The notes under the pieces are model-generated. The model had not been told where the DNA came from and did no database searches. It worked only from the letters and a program-made list of their open reading frames with translations. The position numbers and the translations under genes were made by a program. This document shows positions 40,339 through 49,657 of a stretch of DNA of 64,000 bases, piece after piece (within the stretch, counting starts at the first letter, position 1; each line of letters starts with the position of its first letter). This DNA comes from Paenibacillus sp. FSL R5-0623. Its GTDB lineage: Bacteria > Bacillota > Bacilli > Paenibacillales > Paenibacillaceae. The stretch covers positions 2,542,001-2,606,000 of the forward strand of contig NZ_CP150233.1 of assembly GCF_037974265.1 (NCBI RefSeq), written 5' to 3'.

Positions 40339-42161
40339 CGGTTAACCTCCTTGCTTTTGGGGATACGAATCATAAATGTGCTGCCTTCCATATACGTACT
40401 TTCCATTTCAACACCATAAGCTGGTCCGAAATAGAGTCGAATCCGGTGATGTACATTGAGCAGACCAAATCCGCCTTCCTGCTCGTCATCTTGGGGTGAA
40501 CGGGAATCTGCCGGCTTCTCCAGCTCTTCACGTAATTGTGCCAATCGATCCGCAGACATGCCAATTCCGTTATCCTGTACGGTGAGAATGATGCTATTGT
40601 CCTCTACATACCCGTGTATGGATATCAGCCCTTGACCGCGTTTGTTCTTGATCCCATGATAGAGCGCGTTTTCAATCAGGGGCTGCAGCGTCATTTTCAA
40701 AATGGGATAATCCTGAAGTTCACGATCAACGCTGATCTCGTAGGTGAGAATATCGTGGTACCTCATCTGTTGAATAACCAAGTAACTCCGCGCATGTTCA
40801 AGCTCGGTTTGAATGGATACCCAGTCGAATCCTTTGTTCAGACTCAAACGAAAGAATTTCGAGAGGGCTTGCACAAGTTTAATTACATTTTCTTTTTTCT
40901 CTGCTTCAGCCATCCATAGGATAGATTCCAACGTGTTATACAGGAAATGAGGGTTGATCTGAGCTTGCAGCGTACGTAGTTCAGCTATTTTTACCTGTTC
41001 ATTCTCTCGAATGCTCTTTTCAATTAGTGTTTTGAGCTTATCCAGCATCACATTGAAGCTTTTGCCCAGATCAGCAATTTCGTCCGAGCCGTGTGGTGTG
41101 ACTTTGGCTTCCAAGTAACCGTTTGCAGCTTTACGCATCTTGTTCATCAGAATCCGAATGGGAAAAATCAGTCGATTATTCAGGAAAAAATATAACGATA
41201 TCGCAAAGAAAGCACTTAACAAAACCGTAATGATGATCAATTGGCGAATGCTATTGGCCTCTGCAATGATTTCCTGATAAGGAGCTACCCCGACCATTTT
41301 CCATCCGGTTTGTTTTGAGGTGCTGTATACAACAAACTGGGGCTTGGATCCTGCAGACAGGATAAAGCTGTCGTGCTGTAGATGTAAAGGAACCGATCGG
41401 ATCTGATCCATCATGGTTATGGATGCCGGGGTGACATCCGGCCTGAAGAGTGTATTTCCGTATTGATCACTAATATAGAAAAAACCGGAATCCTTAATGG
41501 GGGTATTCGTCAAAAAATCATCAATGAATGAATCATTCAAATCAATCACTATGAACCCGATGACCTCATGTGTAATTCGCTCTTTGACCGTGGTTATAAT
41601 TGAAAGCGCATTCTGTTTAGGGTAAGCAAACCCATCCAGCCTGTTATATTCGGCATAGGCTGCAGAATGAGGGATGCGCAGAATGGCATCCGGATACTGT
41701 ATTAGATACTTGAAGTACGGGTTACGCAGCGGATTTCGTTCCAGCTTGAACACGCCTTTTCGTTCACTTATGCCTTTTCCATAGAAATTCACGAATGAGA
41801 TATTAAGTACCTTGTCATACTTGTAGGTTTCCCGATAAAGATTGTATGTCTGAAGGATGGCTTTGGCTTCCGGGTAGGACTCAGATTGAGAATACAAGTA
41901 TTGAAGCACTTGCGGGTTCTTGCCCAGTTCGAGCAGCCGTTCCGTATCCTCAAACAAGATGTCAATGTTCCTGGCAAGCTGGTCGGCAACCAGCTGTGTC
42001 GAGGCCTTATTATGATTGGATACGACCGTATAGGATTTGTGGTAAGAAATCAATCCAACCACGATCAGTGGCACTGAACTGAGGATAATAAACATGCTGA
42101 GTAATTTAAGCCTGAGGCTTGAAGCAATCCATTGAATGAGTTTCAACGTATTCCACTCCAT
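40335..42161 (-). CDS. Sensor histidine kinase (YesM/LytS-like)
   Basis: A 608-residue membrane kinase. One helix near residues 18-40 and a second near 310-330 (LIIITVLLSAFFAISLYFF) enclose a ~260-residue extracellular sensor domain of the dCache type. A HAMP linker and His_kinase motif QINPHFLYNTLESILWM follow, with His as phospho-donor, and the ATPase domain has VQDNGIGMS and GGFGLLNVHHRI. It phosphorylates the AraC-type regulator next to it. Expected stimulus is sugar presented by the binding protein at 37782. Confidence 0.9.
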   Translation of the reverse strand: MEWNTLKLIQWIASSLRLKLLSMFIILSSVPLIVVGLISYHKSYTVVSNHNKASTQLVADQLARNIDILFEDTERLLELGKNPQVLQYLYSQSESYPEAKAILQTYNLYRETYKYDKVLNISFVNFYGKGISERKGVFKLERNPLRNPYFKYLIQYPDAILRIPHSAAYAEYNRLDGFAYPKQNALSIITTVKERITHEVIGFIVIDLNDSFIDDFLTNTPIKDSGFFYISDQYGNTLFRPDVTPASITMMDQIRSVPLHLQHDSFILSAGSKPQFVVYSTSKQTGWKMVGVAPYQEIIAEANSIRQLIIITVLLSAFFAISLYFFLNNRLIFPIRILMNKMRKAANGYLEAKVTPHGSDEIADLGKSFNVMLDKLKTLIEKSIRENEQVKIAELRTLQAQINPHFLYNTLESILWMAEAEKKENVIKLVQALSKFFRLSLNKGFDWVSIQTELEHARSYLVIQQMRYHDILTYEISVDRELQDYPILKMTLQPLIENALYHGIKNKRGQGLISIHGYVEDNSIILTVQDNGIGMSADRLAQLREELEKPADSRSPQDDEQEGGFGLLNVHHRIRLYFGPAYGVEMESTYMEGSTFMIRIPKSKEVNR

Positions 42162-42328
42162 CTGAAGGGATCAAAAATGTATCATTAGTATAACATGATT
42201 TTCTAATATGTAAGAGAATCGCTAAATACTACACAATTAAACAAAGAAATTACACTTTTTAAACTCCATTTTTTGAAATTACTAAATTATTACATAAATA
42301 AAGTATGAGACTCCATATAAGCTCGGAA

Positions 42329-42359
42329 TGAAAGCGTTCTATAATGTGGTCACACCACA
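42329..42359 (+). promoter_or_regulatory. Promoter and operators of the sugar ABC operon
   Basis: TATAAT at 42340-42345 has no good -35, as expected for an activated promoter. ATGAAAGCGTTCTA (42329-42342) partly fits a CcpA cre site. TGTGGT-CAC-ACCACA (42345-42359) is an inverted repeat at the transcription start. Confidence 0.5.
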
Positions 42360-42389
42360 AGGTGAAACGAAAAAAGGGAGGATCACAAC

Positions 42390-43412
42390 ATGCGAACCAA
42401 AAAAAAGTGGGGACTTGCCATAACATTGGCTATGGTGATGCTGGTCAGCACGGCATGTAGCAGTACCAATGGAGGAGCAGGCTCCGATAATGAAACTTCA
42501 ACGAGTGGGAATGGCAGTACACCTGCCAGCGCCAAAACAATTACGCTTGGTTTTTCGCAGGTTGGTGCGGAGAGTGGCTGGCGTTCGGCGAATACCAAGT
42601 CGATTCAGGATTCAGCCAAAGAAGCGGGTTATGATTTGAAATTCTCCGATGCGCAGCAGAAGCAGGAAAATCAAATTAAAGCTTTGCGATCCTTCATACA
42701 ACAGAAGGTGACGGTGATTGCTTTTTCCCCTGTTGTAGAATCCGGTTGGGATACCGTATTGAAGGAAGCGAAGGATGCAGGCATTCCCGTGATTTTGACG
42801 GACCGTGCTGTGGATTCGCCGGATAAAACCCTCTACAAAACCTTTATTGGTTCCGACTTTGTAGAAGAAGGACGCAAAGCAGGTCAGTGGCTTAGTGACC
42901 AATACAAAGACACACAAGATGAAATCAACATTGTTGAGCTGCAGGGTACAACAGGCTCCGCACCAGCGAATGACCGTCAAGAGGGCTTTATGGAATTGAT
43001 TGCTTCCAATTCGAAGCTTAAAGTGATTGCTTCACAATCGGGTGACTTTACACGTGCCAAAGGCAAAGAAGTCATGCAAGCTTTCCTCAAAGCACATAAA
43101 AAAATAGATGTTCTCTATGCACATAATGACGATATGGCACTTGGGGCAATTCAGGCCATTGAAGCGGCAGGATTGAAACCAGGCGTAGATATTACCATTA
43201 TCTCTGTGGATGCCGTGAAGGATGGTATGCAGGCTGCTGCTGATGGCAAAATCAACTTTATCGTTGAATGTAATCCGTTGTTAGGACCTCAATTAATGGA
43301 AGCGGTTCAATCGGTAGTGGACGGGAAAGACATCGAACCCCGAATCGTTACGGATGAGACGACCTTCACATCGGAGCAAGCCAAAGAAGCATTGCCAACA
43401 CGTGAATATTAA
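42390..43412 (+). CDS. Sugar ABC transporter binding lipoprotein (YtfQ-like)
   Basis: A 340-residue lipoprotein (VMLVSTAC lipobox) of the ribose/galactose-type Peripla_BP_4 family. LGFSQVGAESGWRSANTKSI, QKQENQIKALRSFIQQKV, FSPVVESGWDTVLKEAK and FIGSDFVEEGRKAGQWL are very close in pattern to the galactofuranose-binding YtfQ. It would deliver the sugar outside the membrane to the permeases encoded downstream. GGGAGG precedes ATG 42390. A hairpin terminator after the gene should raise its level relative to the rest. Confidence 0.88.
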   Translation: MRTKKKWGLAITLAMVMLVSTACSSTNGGAGSDNETSTSGNGSTPASAKTITLGFSQVGAESGWRSANTKSIQDSAKEAGYDLKFSDAQQKQENQIKALRSFIQQKVTVIAFSPVVESGWDTVLKEAKDAGIPVILTDRAVDSPDKTLYKTFIGSDFVEEGRKAGQWLSDQYKDTQDEINIVELQGTTGSAPANDRQEGFMELIASNSKLKVIASQSGDFTRAKGKEVMQAFLKAHKKIDVLYAHNDDMALGAIQAIEAAGLKPGVDITIISVDAVKDGMQAAADGKINFIVECNPLLGPQLMEAVQSVVDGKDIEPRIVTDETTFTSEQAKEALPTREY

Positions 43413-43433
43413 AAGCAGATTCGTATAACACCG

Positions 43434-43476
43434 AAAAGTCATTTTTCGACCGGCTGTCGCTAAATGACTTTTTTCC
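43434..43476 (+). terminator. Intra-operon terminator after the binding protein
   Basis: AAAAGTCATTT pairs with AAATGACTTTTTT. Such partial terminators commonly let the binding protein be made in excess over the ATPase and permeases. Confidence 0.75.
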
Positions 43477-43496
43477 ATAACAAAGGAGAGGGTTAT

Positions 43497-45008
43497 ATGG
43501 CCGAGCAAGCACCCATTTTGCAAATGACAGGCATCACCAAACAATTTCCTGGGGTTAAAGCGCTGTCCAGCGTCAGCTTTCGCTTGTTTCCGGGCGAGAT
43601 TCATGCCTTGATGGGTGAGAACGGAGCGGGGAAGTCGACGCTTATTAAAGTTCTGACTGGCGTTTATTCCATTGATGAAGGAACGGTAACCATGGATAAC
43701 CGGCATCTTTCGATCTCCGGTCCGCTTGAAGCGCAAAAGGCGGGAATCAGTACCGTTTATCAAGAGGTCAATCTCTGCCCGAACTTAACAGTCGCTGAAA
43801 ATATTTTCATCGGGCGGGAGCCGATGCGATTTGGCAAAATCAATTGGAAGCAAATGAACAAAGATGCGGAGAACATTCTGCGAGACAGATTACATCTGTC
43901 CATCGACGTTAAGGCTCCTTTACAGACCTGCTCGGTCGCGATGCAACAACTGATTGCAATTGCAAGAGCACTCAGCATCTCGGCAAAAGTGCTCATATTG
44001 GATGAACCCACATCCAGTCTGGACAAAAACGAGGTTCAGCAACTGTTTCGTATTATGCACAAATTAAAGAGTGAAGGTCTCGCGATTCTTTTTGTTACTC
44101 ATTTTCTTGATCAGGTATACGAAATGTCGGATCGTCTAACGGTGCTCCGTAACGGGGAATTGGAAGGAGAGTACATAGCCGCAGAACTTCCACGCATGGA
44201 ACTTGTGCTCAAGATGATCGGCAAGGAGCTTGAGGTGCTTGAGGAGCTTCCGAAGGAAGCGGAGGCTGCCCAGGCGGAGTCGGGAGAACTGTTAATTACC
44301 GCTAAGGCACTTGGACGCAAAGGAGCAATTGAGCCTTTTGATCTGGACATTCGCAAGGGAGAAGTCGTGGGCTTGGCTGGGTTATTGGGGTCTGGTCGTA
44401 CCGAGATCGCTCGCCTTTTCTTTGGTGCAGATCGTTCAGATGTAGGCAAGCTGCTCGTTGTAGATACAGGAAGTACGGTCAAGTCGCCGCGTCATGCAAT
44501 TGATCAGAATATTGCTTTTTGCTCCGAGAACCGTAAAACCGAAGGCATAATCGATGATTTGACCATTCGGGAGAACATTATTCTGGCTTTACAAGCGACA
44601 CGAGGCTGGTCCAAACCCATCTCACGCAAGAAACAGGATGAGATCGCCGAAAAGTACATCAACCTGTTAAATATCCATCCGAAAAACCCGGAGCATTTAA
44701 TTAAAAATCTGAGCGGCGGTAATCAGCAAAAGGTGTTGCTTGCACGGTGGCTGCTGATGAACCCCGATCTGTTGATTCTCGATGAACCTACGCGTGGAAT
44801 TGATATCGGTGCAAAGACTGAGATACAGAAGCTGGTGCTCTCTCTGTCGAAGCAGGGCATGGCCGTGCTGTTCATTTCGTCCGAGCTGGAAGAAGTGATT
44901 CGTGTCAGCCACCGGATTGCCGTAATCCGGGACCGCAAAAAAGTGAAAGAACTTAGCGGGGATCAGATCCATCAACAGCAAATCATGAAAGCAATGGCAG
45001 GAGGTTAA
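43497..45008 (+). CDS. Sugar ABC transporter ATPase (two ABC domains, YtfR-like)
   Basis: A 503-residue tandem ATPase. The first half has MGENGAGKSTLIKVLTGVY (Walker A), ILDEPTSSLD (Walker B) and a degenerate signature SVAMQQLIAIARALS. The second half has GLAGLLGSGRTEIARL in place of a full Walker A, and a normal LSGGNQQKVLLARWL and LILDEPTRGID. This asymmetry is normal for RbsA/MglA/YtfR-type ATPases. AAGGAGAGGG precedes ATG 43497; an ATG at 43464 in frame lies in the terminator. The first permease gene starts 4 bases after its stop. Confidence 0.92.
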   Translation: MAEQAPILQMTGITKQFPGVKALSSVSFRLFPGEIHALMGENGAGKSTLIKVLTGVYSIDEGTVTMDNRHLSISGPLEAQKAGISTVYQEVNLCPNLTVAENIFIGREPMRFGKINWKQMNKDAENILRDRLHLSIDVKAPLQTCSVAMQQLIAIARALSISAKVLILDEPTSSLDKNEVQQLFRIMHKLKSEGLAILFVTHFLDQVYEMSDRLTVLRNGELEGEYIAAELPRMELVLKMIGKELEVLEELPKEAEAAQAESGELLITAKALGRKGAIEPFDLDIRKGEVVGLAGLLGSGRTEIARLFFGADRSDVGKLLVVDTGSTVKSPRHAIDQNIAFCSENRKTEGIIDDLTIRENIILALQATRGWSKPISRKKQDEIAEKYINLLNIHPKNPEHLIKNLSGGNQQKVLLARWLLMNPDLLILDEPTRGIDIGAKTEIQKLVLSLSKQGMAVLFISSELEEVIRVSHRIAVIRDRKKVKELSGDQIHQQQIMKAMAGG

Positions 45009-45012
45009 AGAG

Positions 45013-46056
45013 ATGGCGGGCAAGATGCGTAAACATCATTTGTTTTGGCCGTTATGTATGCTTGGTTTACTTTTAATCTTTAATTTGCTGTACTCTCCGG
45101 ATTTCTTCTCCCTCGTCATGCGTGAAGGGAATCTGTATGGCAGCTTGATTGATATTCTCAATTTTGGAGCGCCTTTAATTCTGGTATCGATCGGTATGAC
45201 ACTGGTGATTGCGACCGGAGGTATCGACTTGTCCGTGGGCTCCATTGTAGCGATCTCGGGTGCTGTGGCTTGTATGAGCATCAGCAGAGGAGTGGATCAG
45301 AGTTCGCTCTGGCTTGTGTTGGGTGCACTTGGATTATCTATAGGTCTCTCACTGATCTTGGGCATATGGAACGGGGCGCTGGTTTCGGTTGCCCGAATCC
45401 AACCCATTATTGCAACGCTTATTCTGATGGTAGCTGGACGTGGGATTGCGCAATTGATTACGAGTGGACAGATTATTACTGTATCCAACGCGAACTACGC
45501 CTATATCGGGGCAGGCTCGCTTGCAGCATTACCTTTCTCCATCTTCATCGTATTAACTGTGCTGCTTGTTGCCTCATTGCTGACGAGAAAAACGGCACTG
45601 GGACTGTTTATCGAATCGGTCGGAAGTAACGCAAACGCGAGCCAACTGGCAGGTATTCGTTCAAAAACGGTTATTCTCACGGTATATGTCTTCTGTGGTC
45701 TGTGTGCTGGCATTGCCGGGCTTATTCTCAGCTCGAATGTATCCAGTGCGGATGGAAATAACTCAGGTCTATGGTATGAACTTGATGCCATTCTTGCTGT
45801 AGTCATCGGGGGTACTTCACTCAATGGTGGTCGTTTCTATCTAATGGGTACCGTCGTTGGAGCACTCATTATCCAAACCTTAACAACGACGATCTATATG
45901 ATTGGAGTCCCGCCAGAAGTTACACTGGTTGTCAAAGCCTTTGTTGTACTGGCCGTATGTTTGATTCAATCCGATTCATTCCGCAATTCCATGGTGATCC
46001 GTTGGAAAAAACGGAAGTTTCCAGCCGAACAGGGGGTTAACCGCCATGTTTCTTAA
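45013..46056 (+). CDS. Sugar ABC transporter permease (YtfT-like)
   Basis: A 347-residue membrane protein of the BPD_transp_2 (ribose-type) family with about 8-10 helices. SIGMTLVIATGGIDLSVGSI near residue 58 is the signature loop, and AVVIGGTSLNGGRFYLMGT near 263 is the second conserved region touching the ATPase. GGAGG precedes ATG 45013 within the ATPase stop region. It overlaps the second permease gene by 11 bases; the two are expected to form a heterodimeric channel. Confidence 0.9.
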   Translation: MAGKMRKHHLFWPLCMLGLLLIFNLLYSPDFFSLVMREGNLYGSLIDILNFGAPLILVSIGMTLVIATGGIDLSVGSIVAISGAVACMSISRGVDQSSLWLVLGALGLSIGLSLILGIWNGALVSVARIQPIIATLILMVAGRGIAQLITSGQIITVSNANYAYIGAGSLAALPFSIFIVLTVLLVASLLTRKTALGLFIESVGSNANASQLAGIRSKTVILTVYVFCGLCAGIAGLILSSNVSSADGNNSGLWYELDAILAVVIGGTSLNGGRFYLMGTVVGALIIQTLTTTIYMIGVPPEVTLVVKAFVVLAVCLIQSDSFRNSMVIRWKKRKFPAEQGVNRHVS

Positions 46057-47020
46057 TCGTAAGTATCTCCCGGTCTTTGTCACCTTCGGCTTGCTGGCCG
46101 TGATGTTTGCCATAGGCTCTTTCCGGTATACGGGGTTCTTTTCCACACAGGTACTGCTTAATCTTCTCATTGATAACGCATTTCTGATTATCACGGCAAT
46201 TGGCATGACTTTTGTGATTGTATCGGGAGGAATCGACCTGTCAGTAGGTTCTGTCATTGCGCTGACGACCATCATTAGCGCAAGTCTGGTCGAGAAGCAG
46301 GGCTGGTCGCCTGCGATTGTTATACCTATGGTGCTTGTCATGGGTGCGCTCTTTGGCACAGTCATGGGGGCGATCATCCACTATTTCAAAATCCAGCCCT
46401 TCATCGTGACATTGGCAGGCATGTTTTTGGCGCGGGGGCTGTGTTATGTCATCAGTCTCGACACCATTACCATTACGAATCCATTTTACACACAGGTTGC
46501 GCAGGCGAAAATCTCCCTGCCAGGGGGCAGCTTTGTCTCCATTAATGTGATTATTGCTCTGGTCATTGTACTGCTCGCGATCTACCTGGCACATTACACC
46601 CGGTTTGGGCGCAACGTTTACGCCATCGGCGGAAGCGAGCAATCCGCGCTGCTCATGGGACTGCCGGTTGCACGTACCAAAATCCTGGTGTACACGTTCA
46701 GCGGTTTGTGCTCCGCGCTTGCCGGTGTTGTCTTCACCTTCTATATGTTATCCGGTTATGGATTACACGCCATGGGTCTTGAACTCGATACCATCGCCGC
46801 TGTTGTAATAGGAGGCACCTTGTTAACAGGTGGTGTAGGGTATGTGGCGGGAACCTTTATTGGTGTATTGATCCAGGGAGCTATCCAAACTATAATTAGC
46901 TTCGAAGGCACGCTCAGCTCATGGTGGACCAAGATTGTGATTGGCCTGATGCTGTTTGTCTTTATTTTGTTCCAGCGACTTCTTAGCGGGCGGCGAGTAT
47001 CCTCGAAATCACTGCATTAA
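46046..47020 (+). CDS. Sugar ABC transporter permease (YjfF-like)
   Basis: A 324-residue permease of the same family: IGMTFVIVSGGIDLSVGSVI near residue 52, and AVVIGGTLLTGGVGYVAGTF near 251. Presence of two different permeases after one tandem ATPase is the YtfT/YjfF arrangement. GGGGGTT lies a few bases upstream of ATG 46046 inside the previous gene, giving translational coupling. Confidence 0.9.
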   Translation: MFLNRKYLPVFVTFGLLAVMFAIGSFRYTGFFSTQVLLNLLIDNAFLIITAIGMTFVIVSGGIDLSVGSVIALTTIISASLVEKQGWSPAIVIPMVLVMGALFGTVMGAIIHYFKIQPFIVTLAGMFLARGLCYVISLDTITITNPFYTQVAQAKISLPGGSFVSINVIIALVIVLLAIYLAHYTRFGRNVYAIGGSEQSALLMGLPVARTKILVYTFSGLCSALAGVVFTFYMLSGYGLHAMGLELDTIAAVVIGGTLLTGGVGYVAGTFIGVLIQGAIQTIISFEGTLSSWWTKIVIGLMLFVFILFQRLLSGRRVSSKSLH

Positions 47021-47129
47021 GTTGATCGAATTAAAATGATATTGAACACGGATACCGAAACAATGATATAACAATATGCGCTCTGCATTGGTGAATGCTG
47101 AGCGTAACATGGAGATGGGGGATGCGTGA

Positions 47130-48182
47130 GTGAGAAGACATGTGAACGGGTTGTGTTTGTTCATTCTACTGCTGCTTGTCGGCTGCACAACCCCTGATTC
47201 TGAATCTGTTCCTTCTCCCATCTCGTCTAACAACTTGGAAACTCTTCCCTCCGTTGAGGAATGGATGGAGTCAGCGGTAGCAAGGGATACCTCTACGAAA
47301 CCGATTGTCTTGGGTTTTTCACAACTGGGCAGAGAGAGTGCCTGGCGTCTGGCAAACTCCACGTCTATTCGGAATGCTGCGGCTGAATCGGGAATCTCCC
47401 TTGTCATAAAAAATGCAGAACAGTCTCAGACGAAACAGTTCGAGGCTGTTCGGTCGTTCATCAGGCAAAAGGTGGATGTCATTGCTATTGCACCGGTCGT
47501 GGAATCGGGCTGGGATGGTATTCTTCAGGAGGCCAGGGATGCAGGTATACCCGTAATCATCGTAGACCGGTCAGTTGACGTCAAAGACACTTCACTTTTT
47601 GTGACAACGATTGGATCGGACTTTTATGAGGAAGGGGTGAAGGCCGGGAAGTACATTCAGGATCGGATGCGAAATCATCCGGGTTTGATACGGATTGCCG
47701 AACTGCAAGGCACGAGTGGTTCTACGCCTTCCATCCAGCGTGGCGAGGGCTTTAGAAGCATTTTCGACACCAGAACAGACATCATCTTCTCACAAAGTGC
47801 TCCTGCCGATTTTACGGAGGACAATGGGAAACAAGTGATGAAAGAATTCCTTCAGGTCCCGGAAGACAAACGGCCGCAGGTTCTTTTTGCCCATAATGAT
47901 GAAATGGCTTTTGGCGCGATACAAGCGATAGAAGAAGTTGGACTGAAGCCGGGAGAGGACATTATCATTGTCTCGGTGGACGGCTCCCGCAAAGCACTTG
48001 AAATTCTGGCGAGTGGGAAAATCAACGCTGTGGTGGAATGTAACCCGCTGCTTGGTCCTCAGCTTATGCAGGCTACAAAAGAAATTATTGCAGGGCGTAC
48101 ACTCCCGAAGCGCATGGTGCCCCCGGAGGACATTTTTACACAGGAGAGTGCTAGACGGGAGATGTACAATAGGCGATTCTAG
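47130..48182 (+). CDS. Second sugar-binding lipoprotein
   Basis: A 350-residue lipoprotein (FILLLLVGC lipobox) closely similar in pattern to the first binding protein: LGFSQLGRESAWRLANSTSI, IAPVVESGWDGILQEARDAG, and IGSDFYEEGVKAGKYIQ. It has a longer linker after the lipobox. It lies 109 bases after the permeases, perhaps in the same transcript. It may bind a related sugar for the same transporter or act as a sensor. GTG 47130 follows GGGGGA by 8 bases. Confidence 0.85.
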   Translation: MRRHVNGLCLFILLLLVGCTTPDSESVPSPISSNNLETLPSVEEWMESAVARDTSTKPIVLGFSQLGRESAWRLANSTSIRNAAAESGISLVIKNAEQSQTKQFEAVRSFIRQKVDVIAIAPVVESGWDGILQEARDAGIPVIIVDRSVDVKDTSLFVTTIGSDFYEEGVKAGKYIQDRMRNHPGLIRIAELQGTSGSTPSIQRGEGFRSIFDTRTDIIFSQSAPADFTEDNGKQVMKEFLQVPEDKRPQVLFAHNDEMAFGAIQAIEEVGLKPGEDIIIVSVDGSRKALEILASGKINAVVECNPLLGPQLMQATKEIIAGRTLPKRMVPPEDIFTQESARREMYNRRF

Positions 48183-48310
48183 AACTCGTGAAAAAATAGA
48201 ACATTTTGGATAAAATTCAATTTACTTTAAATGGAGGTATCGTTTATACTGAACTCACCTTGAACTAAAGCTCTTATTTATCAGAAAGGACGCAGCGGAT
48301 TACATACTTT

Positions 48311-48324
48311 TGAAAGCGCTTTTT
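48311..48324 (+). promoter_or_regulatory. CcpA cre-like site before the deacetylase gene
   Basis: TGAAAGCGCTTTTT matches the first ten bases of the catabolite-responsive element consensus. The stretch 48183-48401 otherwise holds no gene. Repression by preferred sugars would suit a secreted polysaccharide-degrading enzyme. Confidence 0.5.
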
Positions 48325-48401
48325 TTCGAGGGGGAAAGTTCGATAAAGAGAGGGAGTGTAGAAGGTATTATGCTGTGAATATATTATGAGGAGGTAATTT
48401 T

Positions 48402-49466
48402 ATGTTCAAAGTAAAGCTTGCAAAGGTGGTAATGTCTCTCGCACTTTTCGGTACCTTGTTTTCTATTCCGGCGGTGCCCAATGCTGGTGCTGCAGATGCA
48501 AGTTGTCCGAATGGTTATGTAGGTCTGACGTTTGATGATGGCCCATCTGGAAATACAACAAACATGCTTAACGCGTTGAAGCAGGCTGGCTTACGGGCAA
48601 CGATGTTTAATGTTGGACAAAATGCGCAAAATAATCAATCTCTGGTTACTGCACAGGTGGCAGCTGGAATGTGGATTGGCAATCATTCCTATACACATCC
48701 GAATATGACAACATTAAACAGCTCTCAGATGTCGTCAGAGATTACTCGGACACAGCAGACGATCCAGTCCATTACCGGAAGTTCACCTAAACTGTTCAGA
48801 CCTCCTTACGGTGCGACAAATGCGACCTTGAAATCCGTTGTGAGCCAAAACGGCCTGAAGGAAGTGCTGTGGAACGTAGATTCCCAAGACTGGAATGGTG
48901 CCAGCGCAGCCCAGATTGTAGCAGCTGTGAACACGATGAAAAGTGGTGACGTCATTCTAATGCATGATCAGTATCAGACGACACTTCAAGCCATTCCGCA
49001 GATTGCACAAAATCTGAAGAATCGTGGCCTTTGCTCCGGCATGATCTCATCAACGACCGGTCGGGCAGTTGCACCCGATAGTAGCACTACGAATCCGCCA
49101 AGTAACGGAACAAAAGTGGAAGCTGAGAATATGACCAAAGGTGGGCAATACACCGGCAATATCAGTTCTCCTTTCAATGGCGTGGTCCTTTATGCTAACA
49201 ATGATTTGGTTAAATACACTCAGAATTTTGCAACGAGCACTCACAATTTTTCACTTCGTGGAGCTTCAAACAATGCCAACATGGCTAGAGTTGATTTGAA
49301 GATTGGTGGACAGACGAAGGGAACCTTTTACTTTGGCGGGAGCTCTCCAGCGGTCTATACCCTGAATAATGTCAGTCATGGGACGGGAAATCAGGTCATT
49401 GAGTTGGTTGTAACAGCCGATGACGGGACATGGGATATCTATATTGATTACTTGGAAATACATTAA
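48402..49466 (+). CDS. Secreted polysaccharide deacetylase with CBM36-like domain
   Basis: A 354-residue exported protein. After a signal peptide (residues 1-~30, ending PNAGAA) comes a NodB/CE4 domain: GLTFDDGPSG (catalytic Asp and metal Asp), NHSYTHPNM (His ligands), RPPYGATN, WNVDSQDW and ILMHD. A Ser/Thr/Pro linker leads to a C-terminal CBM36/CBM35-like module (VEAENMTKGGQYTG...DWDIYIDYLE type, Ca-dependent xylan binding in relatives). It is likely an acetylxylan or chitin deacetylase. GAGGAGG precedes ATG 48402; a cre-like site lies upstream. Confidence 0.87.
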   Translation: MFKVKLAKVVMSLALFGTLFSIPAVPNAGAADASCPNGYVGLTFDDGPSGNTTNMLNALKQAGLRATMFNVGQNAQNNQSLVTAQVAAGMWIGNHSYTHPNMTTLNSSQMSSEITRTQQTIQSITGSSPKLFRPPYGATNATLKSVVSQNGLKEVLWNVDSQDWNGASAAQIVAAVNTMKSGDVILMHDQYQTTLQAIPQIAQNLKNRGLCSGMISSTTGRAVAPDSSTTNPPSNGTKVEAENMTKGGQYTGNISSPFNGVVLYANNDLVKYTQNFATSTHNFSLRGASNNANMARVDLKIGGQTKGTFYFGGSSPAVYTLNNVSHGTGNQVIELVVTADDGTWDIYIDYLEIH

Positions 49467-49500
49467 CAAGCTCAAGGTTGATTGAAAAATAATTCACTTT

Positions 49501-49546
49501 GATGAAATCCCGTTGGGTTGTCCCAATGGGGTTTCATTATGTTTTT
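49501..49546 (+). terminator. Terminator after the deacetylase gene
   Basis: ATGAAATCCCGTTGGG and CCCAATGGGGTTTCAT pair across a 4-base loop, followed by a T-run. Confidence 0.75.
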
Positions 49547-49657
49547 TGCCATTTTGTAACACAAAAGTGGAAGGAAAACATTTATAATGGATGAAATTGT
49601 ATATGAGAAAAATTGTTTCTATTGAAGAATTTCATTGAATGGGAGTGAAAGGATCAA

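Noticed and set aside
43760..45023. Minus-strand ORFs inside the ABC transporter genes
   Set aside because: No start signals or family features; the + strand genes have complete motifs.
48311..48324. Inverted repeat TGAAAGCGCTTTTT as a terminator of the preceding gene
   Set aside because: The stem is short and placed in the promoter region of the deacetylase gene; a cre-like operator is the better reading.
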